A stretch of 64,000 bases of DNA from DATGJX01 sp963830545 (lineage in GTDB: Bacteria; Vulcanimicrobiota; Vulcanimicrobiia; Vulcanimicrobiales; Vulcanimicrobiaceae): NCBI GenBank assembly GCA_963830545.1, contig CAWHMK010000001.1:1798001-1862000 (forward strand), written 5' to 3'. The translations under genes were made by a program, and so were the position numbers. The number at the start of each line of letters is the position of its first letter. The stretch's first letter is position 1. Of this stretch, positions 35,127 through 43,263 are shown piece by piece. The notes below the pieces were generated by a model. It was not told the DNA's origin. It did not search any database and saw only the letters and a program-made list of their open reading frames with translations.

Positions 35127-36478
35127 TAGATCTGCTATGCAACCGCTTTCGCATCGGAGATTCGGTGCGCGGAGCAGGACTGCGCGCGTACGAACGCGTG
35201 CGCAACCTGCAGTACGACGCCCAGACGCGTGTGAAGGCCAACGTATTCGCCGCGTTCTTGGAGGAAGGCGTCGACGAAAGCGATTTCGCGGGGTCGACGG
35301 GCTACGGCTACGACGATACCGCGAGAGAGCGTTACGAAGCGCTGCTCGCGCGGATCTTCGGATGCGAGCGCGTTTTGGCGCGCCTCTCGTTCGTGAGCGG
35401 CACGCACGCAATCGTCGCGGCGCTGGCGGCATGTGTCCCCCCAGGCAAAACGTTGCTGAGCATCACCGGCCGCCCCTACGACACATTGCGCAACGCGATA
35501 ACGCAAGCTCCGTACAATTTGGTCGAAGGCGGAATCGCCTATAAAGAAGTTGCCCTTCGCCCTTCTCAGGGTCGTTCGATACCTCACGATGACAAGACGA
35601 AACCTCACGATGACGAAACGCGAGCTTACGATGAGGAAACGCGACCCCACGATCGTGACGGGGGCTTCGATCTCGATGCCATTGAAGACGATCTGCGAGA
35701 TCCGAACGTCGCTGCGGTGTTCGTGCAGCGATCGCGCGGATATGCGCCTCGGCGGTCCGTGAACGTGGCCGCGTGTGAGCCCGCGTTCGCGCTGGTCAAA
35801 GCCCGGCGTCCCGACGTTTCGATACTGGTTGACAACTGCTACGGCGAACTCGTCGAAGAGCGCGAACCGACGCACGTAGGGGCCGATCTCGTGATGGGTT
35901 CGCTCATCAAAAACCTGGGCGGAACGCTTGCGCCTGCCGGCGGCTACGTTGCGGGCCGCACGGATCTCGTGCGGCGCGTTGCGGCGCGGCTCTACGCTCC
36001 CGGTCTGAACGACGCGCTCGGGCCGACGCTCGGTTTCGGCCGCAGTTTCATTCAAGGGTTATTCGTTGCGCCGCTGATCGTCGAGCAGTCGCTTCGCGGG
36101 CTCGATTTCGCCGCTGCGCTGTTTGCCGAACTGGGCTATGCGGTCAGCCCCGAGGCCGGTTGCGCGCGAACGGACATCGTGCAAGCCATTCGCCTCGAGT
36201 CGGCGGAGCGCTTAATCTGCTTTGCACAGGCGTTACAAACTGCGATGCCGGTGAATGCGCGTTTCCGTCCCGAGCCGGGATCGGTCCCGGGCTATGTGGA
36301 CCCGGTCATCATGTCGAGCGGTGCGTTTGTCGGCGGCGCCACCATCGAACTTTCCTGCGATGCCCCGCTTCGCGAACCGTACGAAGTCTATCTGCAAGGC
36401 GGAATGATTGCCGAGCACGCAATGCTCGGCGCGTTGCGCGCGGCGGACGCGTTATGCTCGAAGGTTCCGTTGCACTAG
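35123..36478 (+). CDS. Methionine-gamma-lyase-family PLP protein (aluminium-resistance type) with repeat insertion
   Basis: The 451-residue protein matches the Alum_res / methionine gamma-lyase-like family. Landmarks are STGYGYDDTARERYEALLAR, LARLSFVSGTHAIVAALA, VFVQRSRGYAPRRSV, VDNCYGELVEEREP and the PLP-lysine stretch GSLIKNLGGTLAPAGGYVAG. Members near lexA are common in Firmicutes. Residues about 145-180 are an in-frame copy of the dispersed repeat (IPHDDKTKPHDDETRAYDEE) inserted into an otherwise normal enzyme. Biochemical role is not settled. The start GTG overlaps the EIIC stop. Confidence 0.85.
   Translation: MIDLLCNRFRIGDSVRGAGLRAYERVRNLQYDAQTRVKANVFAAFLEEGVDESDFAGSTGYGYDDTARERYEALLARIFGCERVLARLSFVSGTHAIVAALAACVPPGKTLLSITGRPYDTLRNAITQAPYNLVEGGIAYKEVALRPSQGRSIPHDDKTKPHDDETRAYDEETRPHDRDGGFDLDAIEDDLRDPNVAAVFVQRSRGYAPRRSVNVAACEPAFALVKARRPDVSILVDNCYGELVEEREPTHVGADLVMGSLIKNLGGTLAPAGGYVAGRTDLVRRVAARLYAPGLNDALGPTLGFGRSFIQGLFVAPLIVEQSLRGLDFAAALFAELGYAVSPEAGCARTDIVQAIRLESAERLICFAQALQTAMPVNARFRPEPGSVPGYVDPVIMSSGAFVGGATIELSCDAPLREPYEVYLQGGMIAEHAMLGALRAADALCSKVPLH
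35557..35662 (+). repeat. Dispersed repeat inserted in frame within a coding gene
   Basis: The sequence shows CTTCTCAGGGTCGTTCGATA, CCTCACGATGACAAGACGAAA, CCTCACGATGACGAAACG and decaying copies (CTTACGATGAGG, CCCACGATCG). It is the same family as the intergenic repeats. Here it has no stop in the host frame and adds about 36 charged residues. Confidence 0.8.
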
Positions 36479-36499
36479 CCCCGAACCGGTAAAGTCGCA

Positions 36500-36865
36500 G
36501 TGACGACAGAACAATCCGGGTCCCCGCAGCAACGGCGCTTCTTCCGCGCCTCCGTCGAGTTTCCGGTAACCGTCATCGTACCGGGGGCCGAACTGGTCAT
36601 GTACGGAAGCGCCGTCGATCTGAGCGGCGGCGGTTTGCGCGTCATCACCAAGAATGATTTGAGCGCGGGTCAAAATGTGACGCTGCGTTTCACGCTTCCG
36701 GACAGCGGACACCAAATGATGGTGCGCGGACGCGTGGTGCTATCGTTCTTCGATGCAGGGAAACAGCAGTTCGCGCACGGCATTGCATTTACGCAAATTG
36801 CCGCTGCGGACCAAAGCGCAATCGTCGAATATATTCACGAGCTGCAGCAGCGCGCTCGCGCCTAA
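36500..36865 (+). CDS. PilZ-domain protein (single domain)
   Basis: The 121-residue protein is a bare PilZ domain. RRFFRASVEFPVTVIV and YGSAVDLSGGGLRVITKNDL give the RxxxR...DxSxxG cyclic-di-GMP binding pattern. The start is a GTG. It lies 21 bases after the lyase-family gene and converges with a small minus-strand gene, overlapping it by four bases. It probably acts as a c-di-GMP receptor; its partner is unknown. Confidence 0.85.
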   Translation: MTTEQSGSPQQRRFFRASVEFPVTVIVPGAELVMYGSAVDLSGGGLRVITKNDLSAGQNVTLRFTLPDSGHQMMVRGRVVLSFFDAGKQQFAHGIAFTQIAAADQSAIVEYIHELQQRARA

Positions 36866-37074
36866 TCGTTTCCTTCGCCCAAAAATCCGTAGAAGAAGTA
36901 CTTGTTGCCCTCGGACGTCGTTATGACGATCCGCGTTTCTTCGATTTCGGCCGCGGTAACGGTTTTGCCAATCATCGTTTCGAGAATGGCTTGCGCCTGC
37001 AGGAATTCCGCCTCGCGCAATGCTTCCGGCTCAACCTCGATCAGGTGCAGCAACTCGTCGATCCTGTCGTTCAT
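36862..37074 (-). CDS. Small uncharacterised acidic protein
   Basis: The 70-residue product (MNDRIDELLHLIEVEPEALR, then REAEFLQAQAILE through KYFFYGFLGEGND) is acidic and mostly helical, with a short beta end. I do not recognise a family. The ATG at 37072-37074 is preceded by a purine-rich GAGGCGGGA. Its reading frame has no competing gene on the other strand except a four-base overlap with the PilZ gene. Confidence 0.6.
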   Translation of the reverse strand: MNDRIDELLHLIEVEPEALREAEFLQAQAILETMIGKTVTAAEIEETRIVITTSEGNKYFFYGFLGEGND

Positions 37075-37102
37075 TCCCGCCTCAGCGCCCGGCACAGAAA
37101 TC

Positions 37103-37117
37103 CTTAGCGTCACTAAG
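37103..37117. promoter_or_regulatory. Inverted repeat between the small acidic protein and the FHA gene
   Basis: CTTAG-CGTCA-CTAAG lies 29 bases upstream of the minus-strand start, in a 192-base divergent region. That region also contains an AT-rich stretch (TTGTTAATTAGGCTTACACT, 37141-37160) suitable for a promoter. It could be an operator; no family is suggested. Confidence 0.3.
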
Positions 37118-37266
37118 AGAGTATCGTCCGGTGTATCAGAATTGTTAATTAGGCTTACACTGCTCGCAGCACGTCGCGCACCCCGCAGGCAATGTGCACG
37201 GGGTACCCCATGCCACTGTGTATACCCATAGGGCCGGCTTGTTTGCAGAGCGAAGGCCGTCGCGCC

Positions 37267-37569
37267 ATGTCCGCCTCTTATCTGCTGGAGGTCCTGAGCG
37301 GGCCCCTGGACGGGAAAACGTGGGCTTTCGACGACGAGATCGTCATCGGCCGCGATGAAACGCTCGCCGACGCCTGCATCACGCTCGACCGGTACATTTC
37401 GCGCCGCCACGCACGGCTGCGATCGCAAGCAGGCACGCTGTTGCTCGCCGACCTGGAGAGCCGCAACGGCACGCGTCTCGACGATCGGCCGGTTACGGAC
37501 GAGGAGCCGCTTGCGCTCGGCGCGCCCTTTCAGGTCGGACGGACCGTGCTGCGAGTCACGCGACGCTAA
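37267..37569 (+). CDS. FHA-domain protein
   Basis: The 100-residue protein is a single forkhead-associated domain. VIGRDETLADACITLDRYIS, SRRHARLR and LESRNGTRLDD hold the GR...S-x2-H...NG residues that bind phosphothreonine. No kinase is nearby. It ends five bases before panC, so it may be co-transcribed with the CoA genes. Confidence 0.85.
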   Translation: MSASYLLEVLSGPLDGKTWAFDDEIVIGRDETLADACITLDRYISRRHARLRSQAGTLLLADLESRNGTRLDDRPVTDEEPLALGAPFQVGRTVLRVTRR

Positions 37570-37574
37570 CGGTC

Positions 37575-38402
37575 ATGCACGTCGAATCCGCGGTGCAGCC
37601 GGCGCGCGAGCGGCTTGCTGCGCTGCCGCGCCCGCTCGGTTTCGTACCCACGATGGGCGCTTTGCACGCCGGTCATTTACGGTTGGTGGAAACGGCTCGA
37701 CGCGACTGTGCTTCGGTGGCGGTAAGCGTATTCGTCAATCCCGCGCAGTTCGCGCCCGGCGAGGATTTCGACCGCTATCCGCGCGACGTCAAAAGCGACC
37801 GCGCGAAACTCGCTGCCTGCGGAGCGGACCTGCTTTTTGCACCGGCACTCGAAACGATGTATCCGCCCGGATTCACCACGAGCGTCGACGTCGGCGAGCT
37901 CGCGGAGCGGTACGAAGGCGCGATTCGTCCCACGCATTTTCGCGGCGTCGCAACGGTGGTGAGCAAACTGCTCAACATCGTGCGGCCGGACGTACTGCTC
38001 TTGGGACAAAAGGATGCGCAGCAAACCGCCGTGCTGCGCAAACTGGTGCGCGATCTCGATTTTGCCGTGCGCGTCGAAATCGTTCCGACGGTCCGCGAAG
38101 AGGACGGGCTGGCGATGTCCAGCCGCAACGTGTATCTTTCCTCGCAGGAACGCTCTGCGGCGCCTTCGCTGCACCGCGCGCTCGAAACGATGCTCGCGCA
38201 GTTGCGCGCGGGCAAAGATGCACCTAGCGCTCGCGAGAGTGCTTTCGCGGTGCTCGCTGCACCCGGAACGTGGGAGTATCTCGACCTTGTAAGCGCGGAT
38301 GCGTTCGAACCGCTCGAGCGCCTGCAGGGCCCAGCGTTCGTCATCGGCGCGGCGCGTTTCGGTGCGACGCGGCTGATCGACAATCTCTTGGTCGAGCCAT
38401 GA
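37575..38402 (+). CDS. panC: Pantothenate synthetase
   Basis: PanC condenses pantoate and beta-alanine using ATP. Motifs are FVPTMGALHAGHLRLVE (HIGH-like), VSVFVNPAQFAPGEDF, YEGAIRPTHFRGVATVV, LLLGQKDAQQTAVL and GLAMSSRNVYLS. The 275-residue length is standard. Its stop overlaps the coaBC start by four bases, giving a CoA synthesis operon panC-coaBC-coaX. Confidence 0.95.
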   Translation: MHVESAVQPARERLAALPRPLGFVPTMGALHAGHLRLVETARRDCASVAVSVFVNPAQFAPGEDFDRYPRDVKSDRAKLAACGADLLFAPALETMYPPGFTTSVDVGELAERYEGAIRPTHFRGVATVVSKLLNIVRPDVLLLGQKDAQQTAVLRKLVRDLDFAVRVEIVPTVREEDGLAMSSRNVYLSSQERSAAPSLHRALETMLAQLRAGKDAPSARESAFAVLAAPGTWEYLDLVSADAFEPLERLQGPAFVIGAARFGATRLIDNLLVEP

Positions 38403-39592
38403 AGGACGCGCGCGTTCTCCTGTGCGTTACCGGCGGCATCGCTGCGTACAAAGCCGCCGCGCTCACGAGCACGCTCGTGCAGCGGGGCGCGATCGTCGAC
38501 GTCATCATGACGGCCGAGGCGGAGCGCTTCATTGCTCCGCTCACGTTTTCTTCGCTAACGGCACGACCGGTGTACACTTCGCTCTGGGACGCGCCCGAGC
38601 GCATTCCGCACATTCGCTTGGTGCGCGAAGCGAACGTCGCCCTCGTCGTTCCGGCAACGGCGAACGTCATTGCCAAACTGGCGCACGGCATTGCCGACGA
38701 TCTCGTCACCGCTGCACTTCTTGCTGCGCGCATTCCCGTGCTGCTGGCGCCGGCGATGAACGACGCAATGTACGTTAACGAGGCGACGCAGGCAAATCTC
38801 GCTGCGCTGTCCGAACGGGGCTGCACGTTCGTCGAACCCGAGTCGGGGTTTTTGGCCGAACGCGAACGGGGCATCGGACGCCTTGCATCGGAAGAGCGCA
38901 TACTGGAGGCCCTCGCTGCTATGCTCTCGCGCACGCAATCGCTTCGCGGGGCGCGCGTTGCAATTACCGCTGGGCCTACTCGCGAGGCATTCGATCCGGT
39001 GCGCTTCGTCAGCAACCCCTCGACGGGCGCGAGCGGAATCGCCCTGGCGCGCGAGGCCGCGCAGCGCGGCGCCTCGGTGACGCTGATTTTGGGCCCGACG
39101 CATCTGCAGGCGCCCGCCGGATTGCGCACGATTCCGGTTGAAAGCGCGCAACAAATGCTCGACGCTGCGTTGGAACATGCCGTCGGATGCGATCTCGTAA
39201 TTGCTGCGGCGGCCGTTTCGGATTGGCGGCCGGAGCAGCGGGGGGAGCAGAAGGTCAAGAAAACCGCGGGCGATCTCACCGTGCGTATGGTGCGCAATCC
39301 CGATGTTCTCGGCATGCTGGCCGAGCGAAAAGGCAAGACGTTCCTGGTCGGCTTTGCGGCGGAAACGCAAGAACACGAACGGAACGCGCGTGAGAAATTG
39401 CAGCGCAAACAGTTGGACGCAATCGTCGTGAACGACGTGTCTGCCAATCGCGGCTGGGGCATGCAGCGCAATTCGCTAACGGTCTTGTGGGGTTCGGACG
39501 GGCGGCGCGAACTCGGCGAAGCATCGAAAAACGTTCTGGCGGCGCGATTGCTCGACTGCATCGAGGAGCTTCGGCATGCTGCTGACGATTGA
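38399..39592 (+). CDS. coaBC: Bifunctional phosphopantothenoylcysteine decarboxylase / phosphopantothenate-cysteine ligase
   Basis: The CoaC half (VLLCVTGGIAAYKAAALTS, LVVPATANVIAKLAHGIADD, LLAPAMNDAMY) is a flavoprotein decarboxylase. The CoaB half (VAITAGPTREAFDPVRFVSN, AAAVSDWRPEQ, VNDVSANRGWG) is the CTP-dependent ligase. The 397-residue length is normal. It overlaps panC by four bases and coaX by 17. Confidence 0.95.
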   Translation: MKDARVLLCVTGGIAAYKAAALTSTLVQRGAIVDVIMTAEAERFIAPLTFSSLTARPVYTSLWDAPERIPHIRLVREANVALVVPATANVIAKLAHGIADDLVTAALLAARIPVLLAPAMNDAMYVNEATQANLAALSERGCTFVEPESGFLAERERGIGRLASEERILEALAAMLSRTQSLRGARVAITAGPTREAFDPVRFVSNPSTGASGIALAREAAQRGASVTLILGPTHLQAPAGLRTIPVESAQQMLDAALEHAVGCDLVIAAAAVSDWRPEQRGEQKVKKTAGDLTVRMVRNPDVLGMLAERKGKTFLVGFAAETQEHERNAREKLQRKQLDAIVVNDVSANRGWGMQRNSLTVLWGSDGRRELGEASKNVLAARLLDCIEELRHAADD

Positions 39593-40346
39593 CGTCGGAA
39601 ACACGGAAACCAAGTTGGGTGTCTTCGCGATGAACGGCTCGGAGATGCTGCAGTTTTGGCGCGTCACGACCGATTCGAAGCGCACGGCTGATGAATATGG
39701 TGTATTTTTCGCGCAACTCTTCGCGACCGCGGAGCTGCGCGCGGAGGATGTAAAAGCGGTGGTGATTTCGAGCGTCGTGCCGAAGCTCGATCAAACTCTG
39801 CAAAGCGCGTGTGCGCGATATTTCGATTGCGATCCCATCTTTTTCAAAGCCCACCGCCAGCGGCTCATGCCCGTCGTTACCGATCGGCCGGCGGAAGTCG
39901 GCGCGGATCTGGTTGCGTCGGCAATCGGCGCGCGTGAATTATACGGAGCGCCGCTCATCGTCATCAGTTACGGCACGGCAACCGTGTTCGCGGCGATTTC
40001 GCCGCGCGGCGAATATCTGGGCGTTGCAATTGCTCCCGGAATCAGCATCTCGATCGACGCGCTCGTCGGCCGAACCGCGAAAATTCCGCAGATTGCGCTC
40101 GAAGCTCCGGGGAAAGCCATCGGAACCGATACGATCGCCGCACTGCAGTCCGGGATCGTCTACGGATTCGTCGGACAGACGGAAGCGTTGGTGGCGCGCA
40201 TGCGCGCGGAGATGGGCGTCGATGCTGCCGTCATCGCCACCGGCGGAATGGCCGATGTCGTCGCGCGGCATACCGGCGTCGTGCGCGAAGTCAATCCGCA
40301 CTTGAGTTTGATTGGGCTGCGGTTGTTCTACGAGAATCGCAGATAA
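39576..40346 (+). CDS. coaX: Type III pantothenate kinase
   Basis: CoaX phosphorylates pantothenate without being inhibited by CoA. The 256-residue protein begins MLLTIDVGNTETKLGVF and has RPAEVGADLVASAIGA and LGVAIAPGISISIDALVGRT. The usual DFGTATTFD stretch reads ISYGTATVF, so an acidic residue normally conserved there is missing. The aspartates of DVGNT and GAD remain. It follows coaBC and precedes dusB, an order common in Firmicutes. Confidence 0.9.
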   Translation: MLLTIDVGNTETKLGVFAMNGSEMLQFWRVTTDSKRTADEYGVFFAQLFATAELRAEDVKAVVISSVVPKLDQTLQSACARYFDCDPIFFKAHRQRLMPVVTDRPAEVGADLVASAIGARELYGAPLIVISYGTATVFAAISPRGEYLGVAIAPGISISIDALVGRTAKIPQIALEAPGKAIGTDTIAALQSGIVYGFVGQTEALVARMRAEMGVDAAVIATGGMADVVARHTGVVREVNPHLSLIGLRLFYENRR

Positions 40347-40464
40347 TTGGCCGCTTTCGACGCATTGTCCGCACTCCCAATTCTCGTACCGGCAGGCATC
40401 GCGGCCGGCGCGCAACGGAGAACCGCCCTAGGCCAGCCGTATGCAGGGGGCGCACGGCCCATGC

Positions 40465-40470
40465 TATACT
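40465..40470 (+). promoter_or_regulatory. Candidate -10 element just upstream of dusB
   Basis: TATACT lies 10 bases before the dusB ATG, in the 133-base gap after coaX. If it is a -10 box, the transcript would start only a few bases before the ATG, giving a nearly leaderless mRNA. No good -35 box is visible. Confidence 0.3.
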
Positions 40471-40479
40471 ACGCTCCGT

Positions 40480-41493
40480 ATGGGTTCCCGCACGGTAAAT
40501 CCGCTCGTCATCGGCCCGCACGAAATCTGGCCGCCGCTCATCCTGGCTCCCATGTCGGGCGTGACCAACCGCACCATGCGGGCGCTTTATAAGCCGTTCG
40601 GGCTTGGGCTCACCGTAACGGAATTCGTCTCGGCGAACGCGCTTCGCTTTGCCTCGAGCGCGAAGCGGACGATGGAGATGATCGACCAGCACGGACTCGA
40701 GAAGCCGGTGAGCACGCAGCTGTGGGGCGACGATCCCGAGGTTATGGCAACGGCCGCGAAAGTCGTGCGCGAATGCGGCGCCGACATCGTCGACATCAAC
40801 TTCGGCTGCCCCGCGCCCAAGATCACGAAGATCAACGGCGGATCCGCGTGTTTGCGCGACGTCGATCGCTGCGAGGCGATCATGAAAGCCGTAGTCGGCG
40901 CCGTCGACTGTCCGGTGACGATGAAGATGCGCCTGGGTTGGGGCGAAGACGATCTCGTTTACGCGGAGGTTGCAAAACGCGCGCAGGCGGTTGGAGTACG
41001 AGCCGTCACTTTGCACGCGCGCACGGCAAAACAGTTTTACAAGGGCAGCGCAAACTGGGAGCACATCAAACGTCTCAAGCAATCCGTCGACATCCCCGTC
41101 GTCGGCAACGGGGATCTCGAGGAAGCGCATCAAGCGGTGCAGCGCATGGCCGAAAGCGGCGTCGACGCCATCATGCTGGGACGGGCAACGCTCGGCAATC
41201 CTTGGCTGATCTCGCAAATTCGCGATTTGATGGAGGGCCGTGACGCGCAGGCGGTGCCTTTGCCGGCCGATCGGCTGCGCTATGCCATTCGCGTCCATTA
41301 TCGAACGATGGTCGATGAATTGGGCGAATCGCGCGCCGTTCCGCAAATGCGCAAACACCTTGCGTTGTATTTGAAGGGCATTCCGGGCGCGGCGATGCTG
41401 CGCGAGCGCATCATGCACCTCGACCGTGCCGATGAAGTCGCTGCGGTAGTCGAAGAAACGATTGCCTCGCTGGAGCGTGCGGAGGCCGCGTGA
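40480..41493 (+). CDS. dusB: tRNA-dihydrouridine synthase
   Basis: The 337-residue FMN enzyme reduces uridines in tRNA. It has LILAPMSGVTNRTMRALYKP, DINFGCPAPKITKINGGSAC (catalytic Cys), MKMRLGW, ARTAKQFYKGSANW and VGNGDLEEAHQAVQRM, then GVDAIMLGRATLGNPW. The ATG at 40480 gives the normal N-terminus. Its stop overlaps the GTG of the following aminotransferase, making dusB the first gene of, or at least co-transcribed with, the four-gene module downstream. Confidence 0.94.
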   Translation: MGSRTVNPLVIGPHEIWPPLILAPMSGVTNRTMRALYKPFGLGLTVTEFVSANALRFASSAKRTMEMIDQHGLEKPVSTQLWGDDPEVMATAAKVVRECGADIVDINFGCPAPKITKINGGSACLRDVDRCEAIMKAVVGAVDCPVTMKMRLGWGEDDLVYAEVAKRAQAVGVRAVTLHARTAKQFYKGSANWEHIKRLKQSVDIPVVGNGDLEEAHQAVQRMAESGVDAIMLGRATLGNPWLISQIRDLMEGRDAQAVPLPADRLRYAIRVHYRTMVDELGESRAVPQMRKHLALYLKGIPGAAMLRERIMHLDRADEVAAVVEETIASLERAEAA

Positions 41494-42773
41494 TCGAACC
41501 AGGCGAGGCGCTCTACGGCGCGCAAACGCCCCAGGCGCTGTTCGACGAAACGTACGAGAATTACAAGCGGTACGTCAATCCGCCGCTTGCGCGCGTTATG
41601 AAAGTTTCCGGGAGCCCGGTTGAAGCGCGCGCACAAGGATGCACGATTTGGGATCACGCCGGCAAAGCGTATCTGGATTTCGCCGGCGGGTACGGCGTGT
41701 TCACGCTTGGCCACAGCCATCCCAAAGTACTCGCCGCGGTCAGAGCGCAGATGGAGCTGATGTCGCTCTCCGGGAAGACGATGTTCAACGTTATGCTCGG
41801 ACGCGCGTCCAAACGTTTGGCGGAACTCGCGCCGGGCGATTTGCAGATTTCGTTTTTCGCGAACAGCGGCACCGAAGCAGTCGAAGGCGCGATAAAGCTC
41901 GCGCGCGCGGCGACGAAACGCCGTAAAATCGTTGCCACGCATAATGCATATCACGGTAAGACGCTCGGCGCGCTGTCTGCGAGCGGCCGTGATTACTTCA
42001 AAACCGCGTACGCGCCGCTGCTCGCCGACGTCGCGCACGTTGAATATGGCGTAACGGACGGCTTGGAGGATGCGCTCGCCGATGCGGCGGCCTTCATCGT
42101 CGAGCCCGTGCAAGGGGAGGGCGGCGTCAACGTTCCGCCCGGCGGCTACCTGCGGACGGTGCGCGAGATCTGCGATAAAACCGGCACGCTTTTCATCGCG
42201 GACGAAGTCCAAACCGGGCTGGGCCGCTGCGGACTGCTTTTCGGGTGCAATCGCGACGACGTCGTGCCGGACGTCATGACGCTTGCAAAAGGGTTATCGG
42301 GCGGAATCATACCGGTTGCCGCATACATCGCCCGGCCCAGCGTTTGGAATGCCGCGTATGCGAAGGATCCCGTCATGCACACATCCACATTCGGCGGAAA
42401 TGAAATTGCGTGCGCTGCAGCGCTTGCCGCCATGGACGTACTCGTAGAAGACGATCTCGTCGGGAACGCGCGTGCCCGCGGCGAGCAATTGCTCGCAGGC
42501 GCACAGGCGCTCGCGCGCACGTATCCAGCCGTAGCAAAGGAAGCCCGCGGCCTTGGTCTGCTCGTCGGTGTCGAGTTGACCAGCGAAGGGTACGGCGGCT
42601 GGATCATTCCCGAGATGGTGAAGCGCGGCGTCACCGCGGCATGGACACTCAACATGCAGCGCGTCATTCGCCTGGAACCGCCGCTGGTCGTCACGCAGGC
42701 AGAAGTGGAGCGCGCGCTGGTCGCTTTGGAAGCAGGGCTGGCGACCGCCCAGGAGAAGCTCGGCGCACTGTAA
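41490..42773 (+). CDS. Class III (omega-type) aminotransferase of the acyl-reductase-like module
   Basis: This 427-residue PLP enzyme is of the ornithine/GABA/omega-amino-acid aminotransferase class. FAGGYGVFTLGHSHPKVLAA, SFFANSGTEAVEGAIKLAR, YHGKTLGALSASG, EPVQGEGGVNVPPGGYL and ADEVQTGLGRCG are visible. The PLP lysine is in TLAKGLSGGIIP. Such enzymes accept terminal amines or aldehydes, so an aldehyde from the reductase-like gene two places downstream is a possible substrate. The start GTG overlaps the dusB stop, and the SRPBCC gene follows after four bases. Confidence 0.88.
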   Translation: MIEPGEALYGAQTPQALFDETYENYKRYVNPPLARVMKVSGSPVEARAQGCTIWDHAGKAYLDFAGGYGVFTLGHSHPKVLAAVRAQMELMSLSGKTMFNVMLGRASKRLAELAPGDLQISFFANSGTEAVEGAIKLARAATKRRKIVATHNAYHGKTLGALSASGRDYFKTAYAPLLADVAHVEYGVTDGLEDALADAAAFIVEPVQGEGGVNVPPGGYLRTVREICDKTGTLFIADEVQTGLGRCGLLFGCNRDDVVPDVMTLAKGLSGGIIPVAAYIARPSVWNAAYAKDPVMHTSTFGGNEIACAAALAAMDVLVEDDLVGNARARGEQLLAGAQALARTYPAVAKEARGLGLLVGVELTSEGYGGWIIPEMVKRGVTAAWTLNMQRVIRLEPPLVVTQAEVERALVALEAGLATAQEKLGAL

Positions 42774-42777
42774 CCCC

Positions 42778-43263
42778 ATGCCGTATGTTGAAACATCGAT
42801 CGTGATCGCCGCTCCCGCTCGCGTCGTCTACGAATTGGCCAAAGAACAGGAACGCTTTCCTGAGTTCATGCCGGACGTCGAAGCCGTGTCGGTGCTCGAA
42901 CGCCACCCGGATCGCATCCTCACGCGCTGGAAGACGCTGGTCGAAGAAGCGCCGATCGAATGGATCGAGGAAGATCGTTTCAACGATTCCGGGCTGCGCA
43001 TCGATTATAAACTGCTCGAGGGCGATCTCGACAAATTCGAAGGCGCATGGACGTTTTCCGAAAACGGCGGAGAGACGCACGTCGTGCTCGGCGTCGATTA
43101 CGATTTCGGCGTCCCGACGCTGGCCGAACTCATTGGTCCGACCCTGGAACGAAAGGTGCGCGAGAACAGCGACATGATGCTGGCCGCGCTCAAACGCGAA
43201 GCGGAGTCCAAGGCAAGCGAAGTCGAGGGGCGCGCACCCACGGGAACGAGTACTAATGGCTAA
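42778..43263 (+). CDS. SRPBCC-family protein (aromatase/cyclase-like)
   Basis: The 161-residue protein has the START/Bet v1-like pattern MPYVETSIVIAAPARVVYEL, then LAKEQERFPEFMPDVEAVSV. A central beta-sheet and a long C-terminal helix (TLERKVRENSDMMLAALKRE) follow. Members bind hydrophobic ligands in a deep pocket; some cyclise polyketides, others carry lipids. It overlaps the next gene by eight bases. In this context it could hold an acyl chain or aldehyde for the neighbouring enzymes; that is inference. Confidence 0.8.
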   Translation: MPYVETSIVIAAPARVVYELAKEQERFPEFMPDVEAVSVLERHPDRILTRWKTLVEEAPIEWIEEDRFNDSGLRIDYKLLEGDLDKFEGAWTFSENGGETHVVLGVDYDFGVPTLAELIGPTLERKVRENSDMMLAALKREAESKASEVEGRAPTGTSTNG

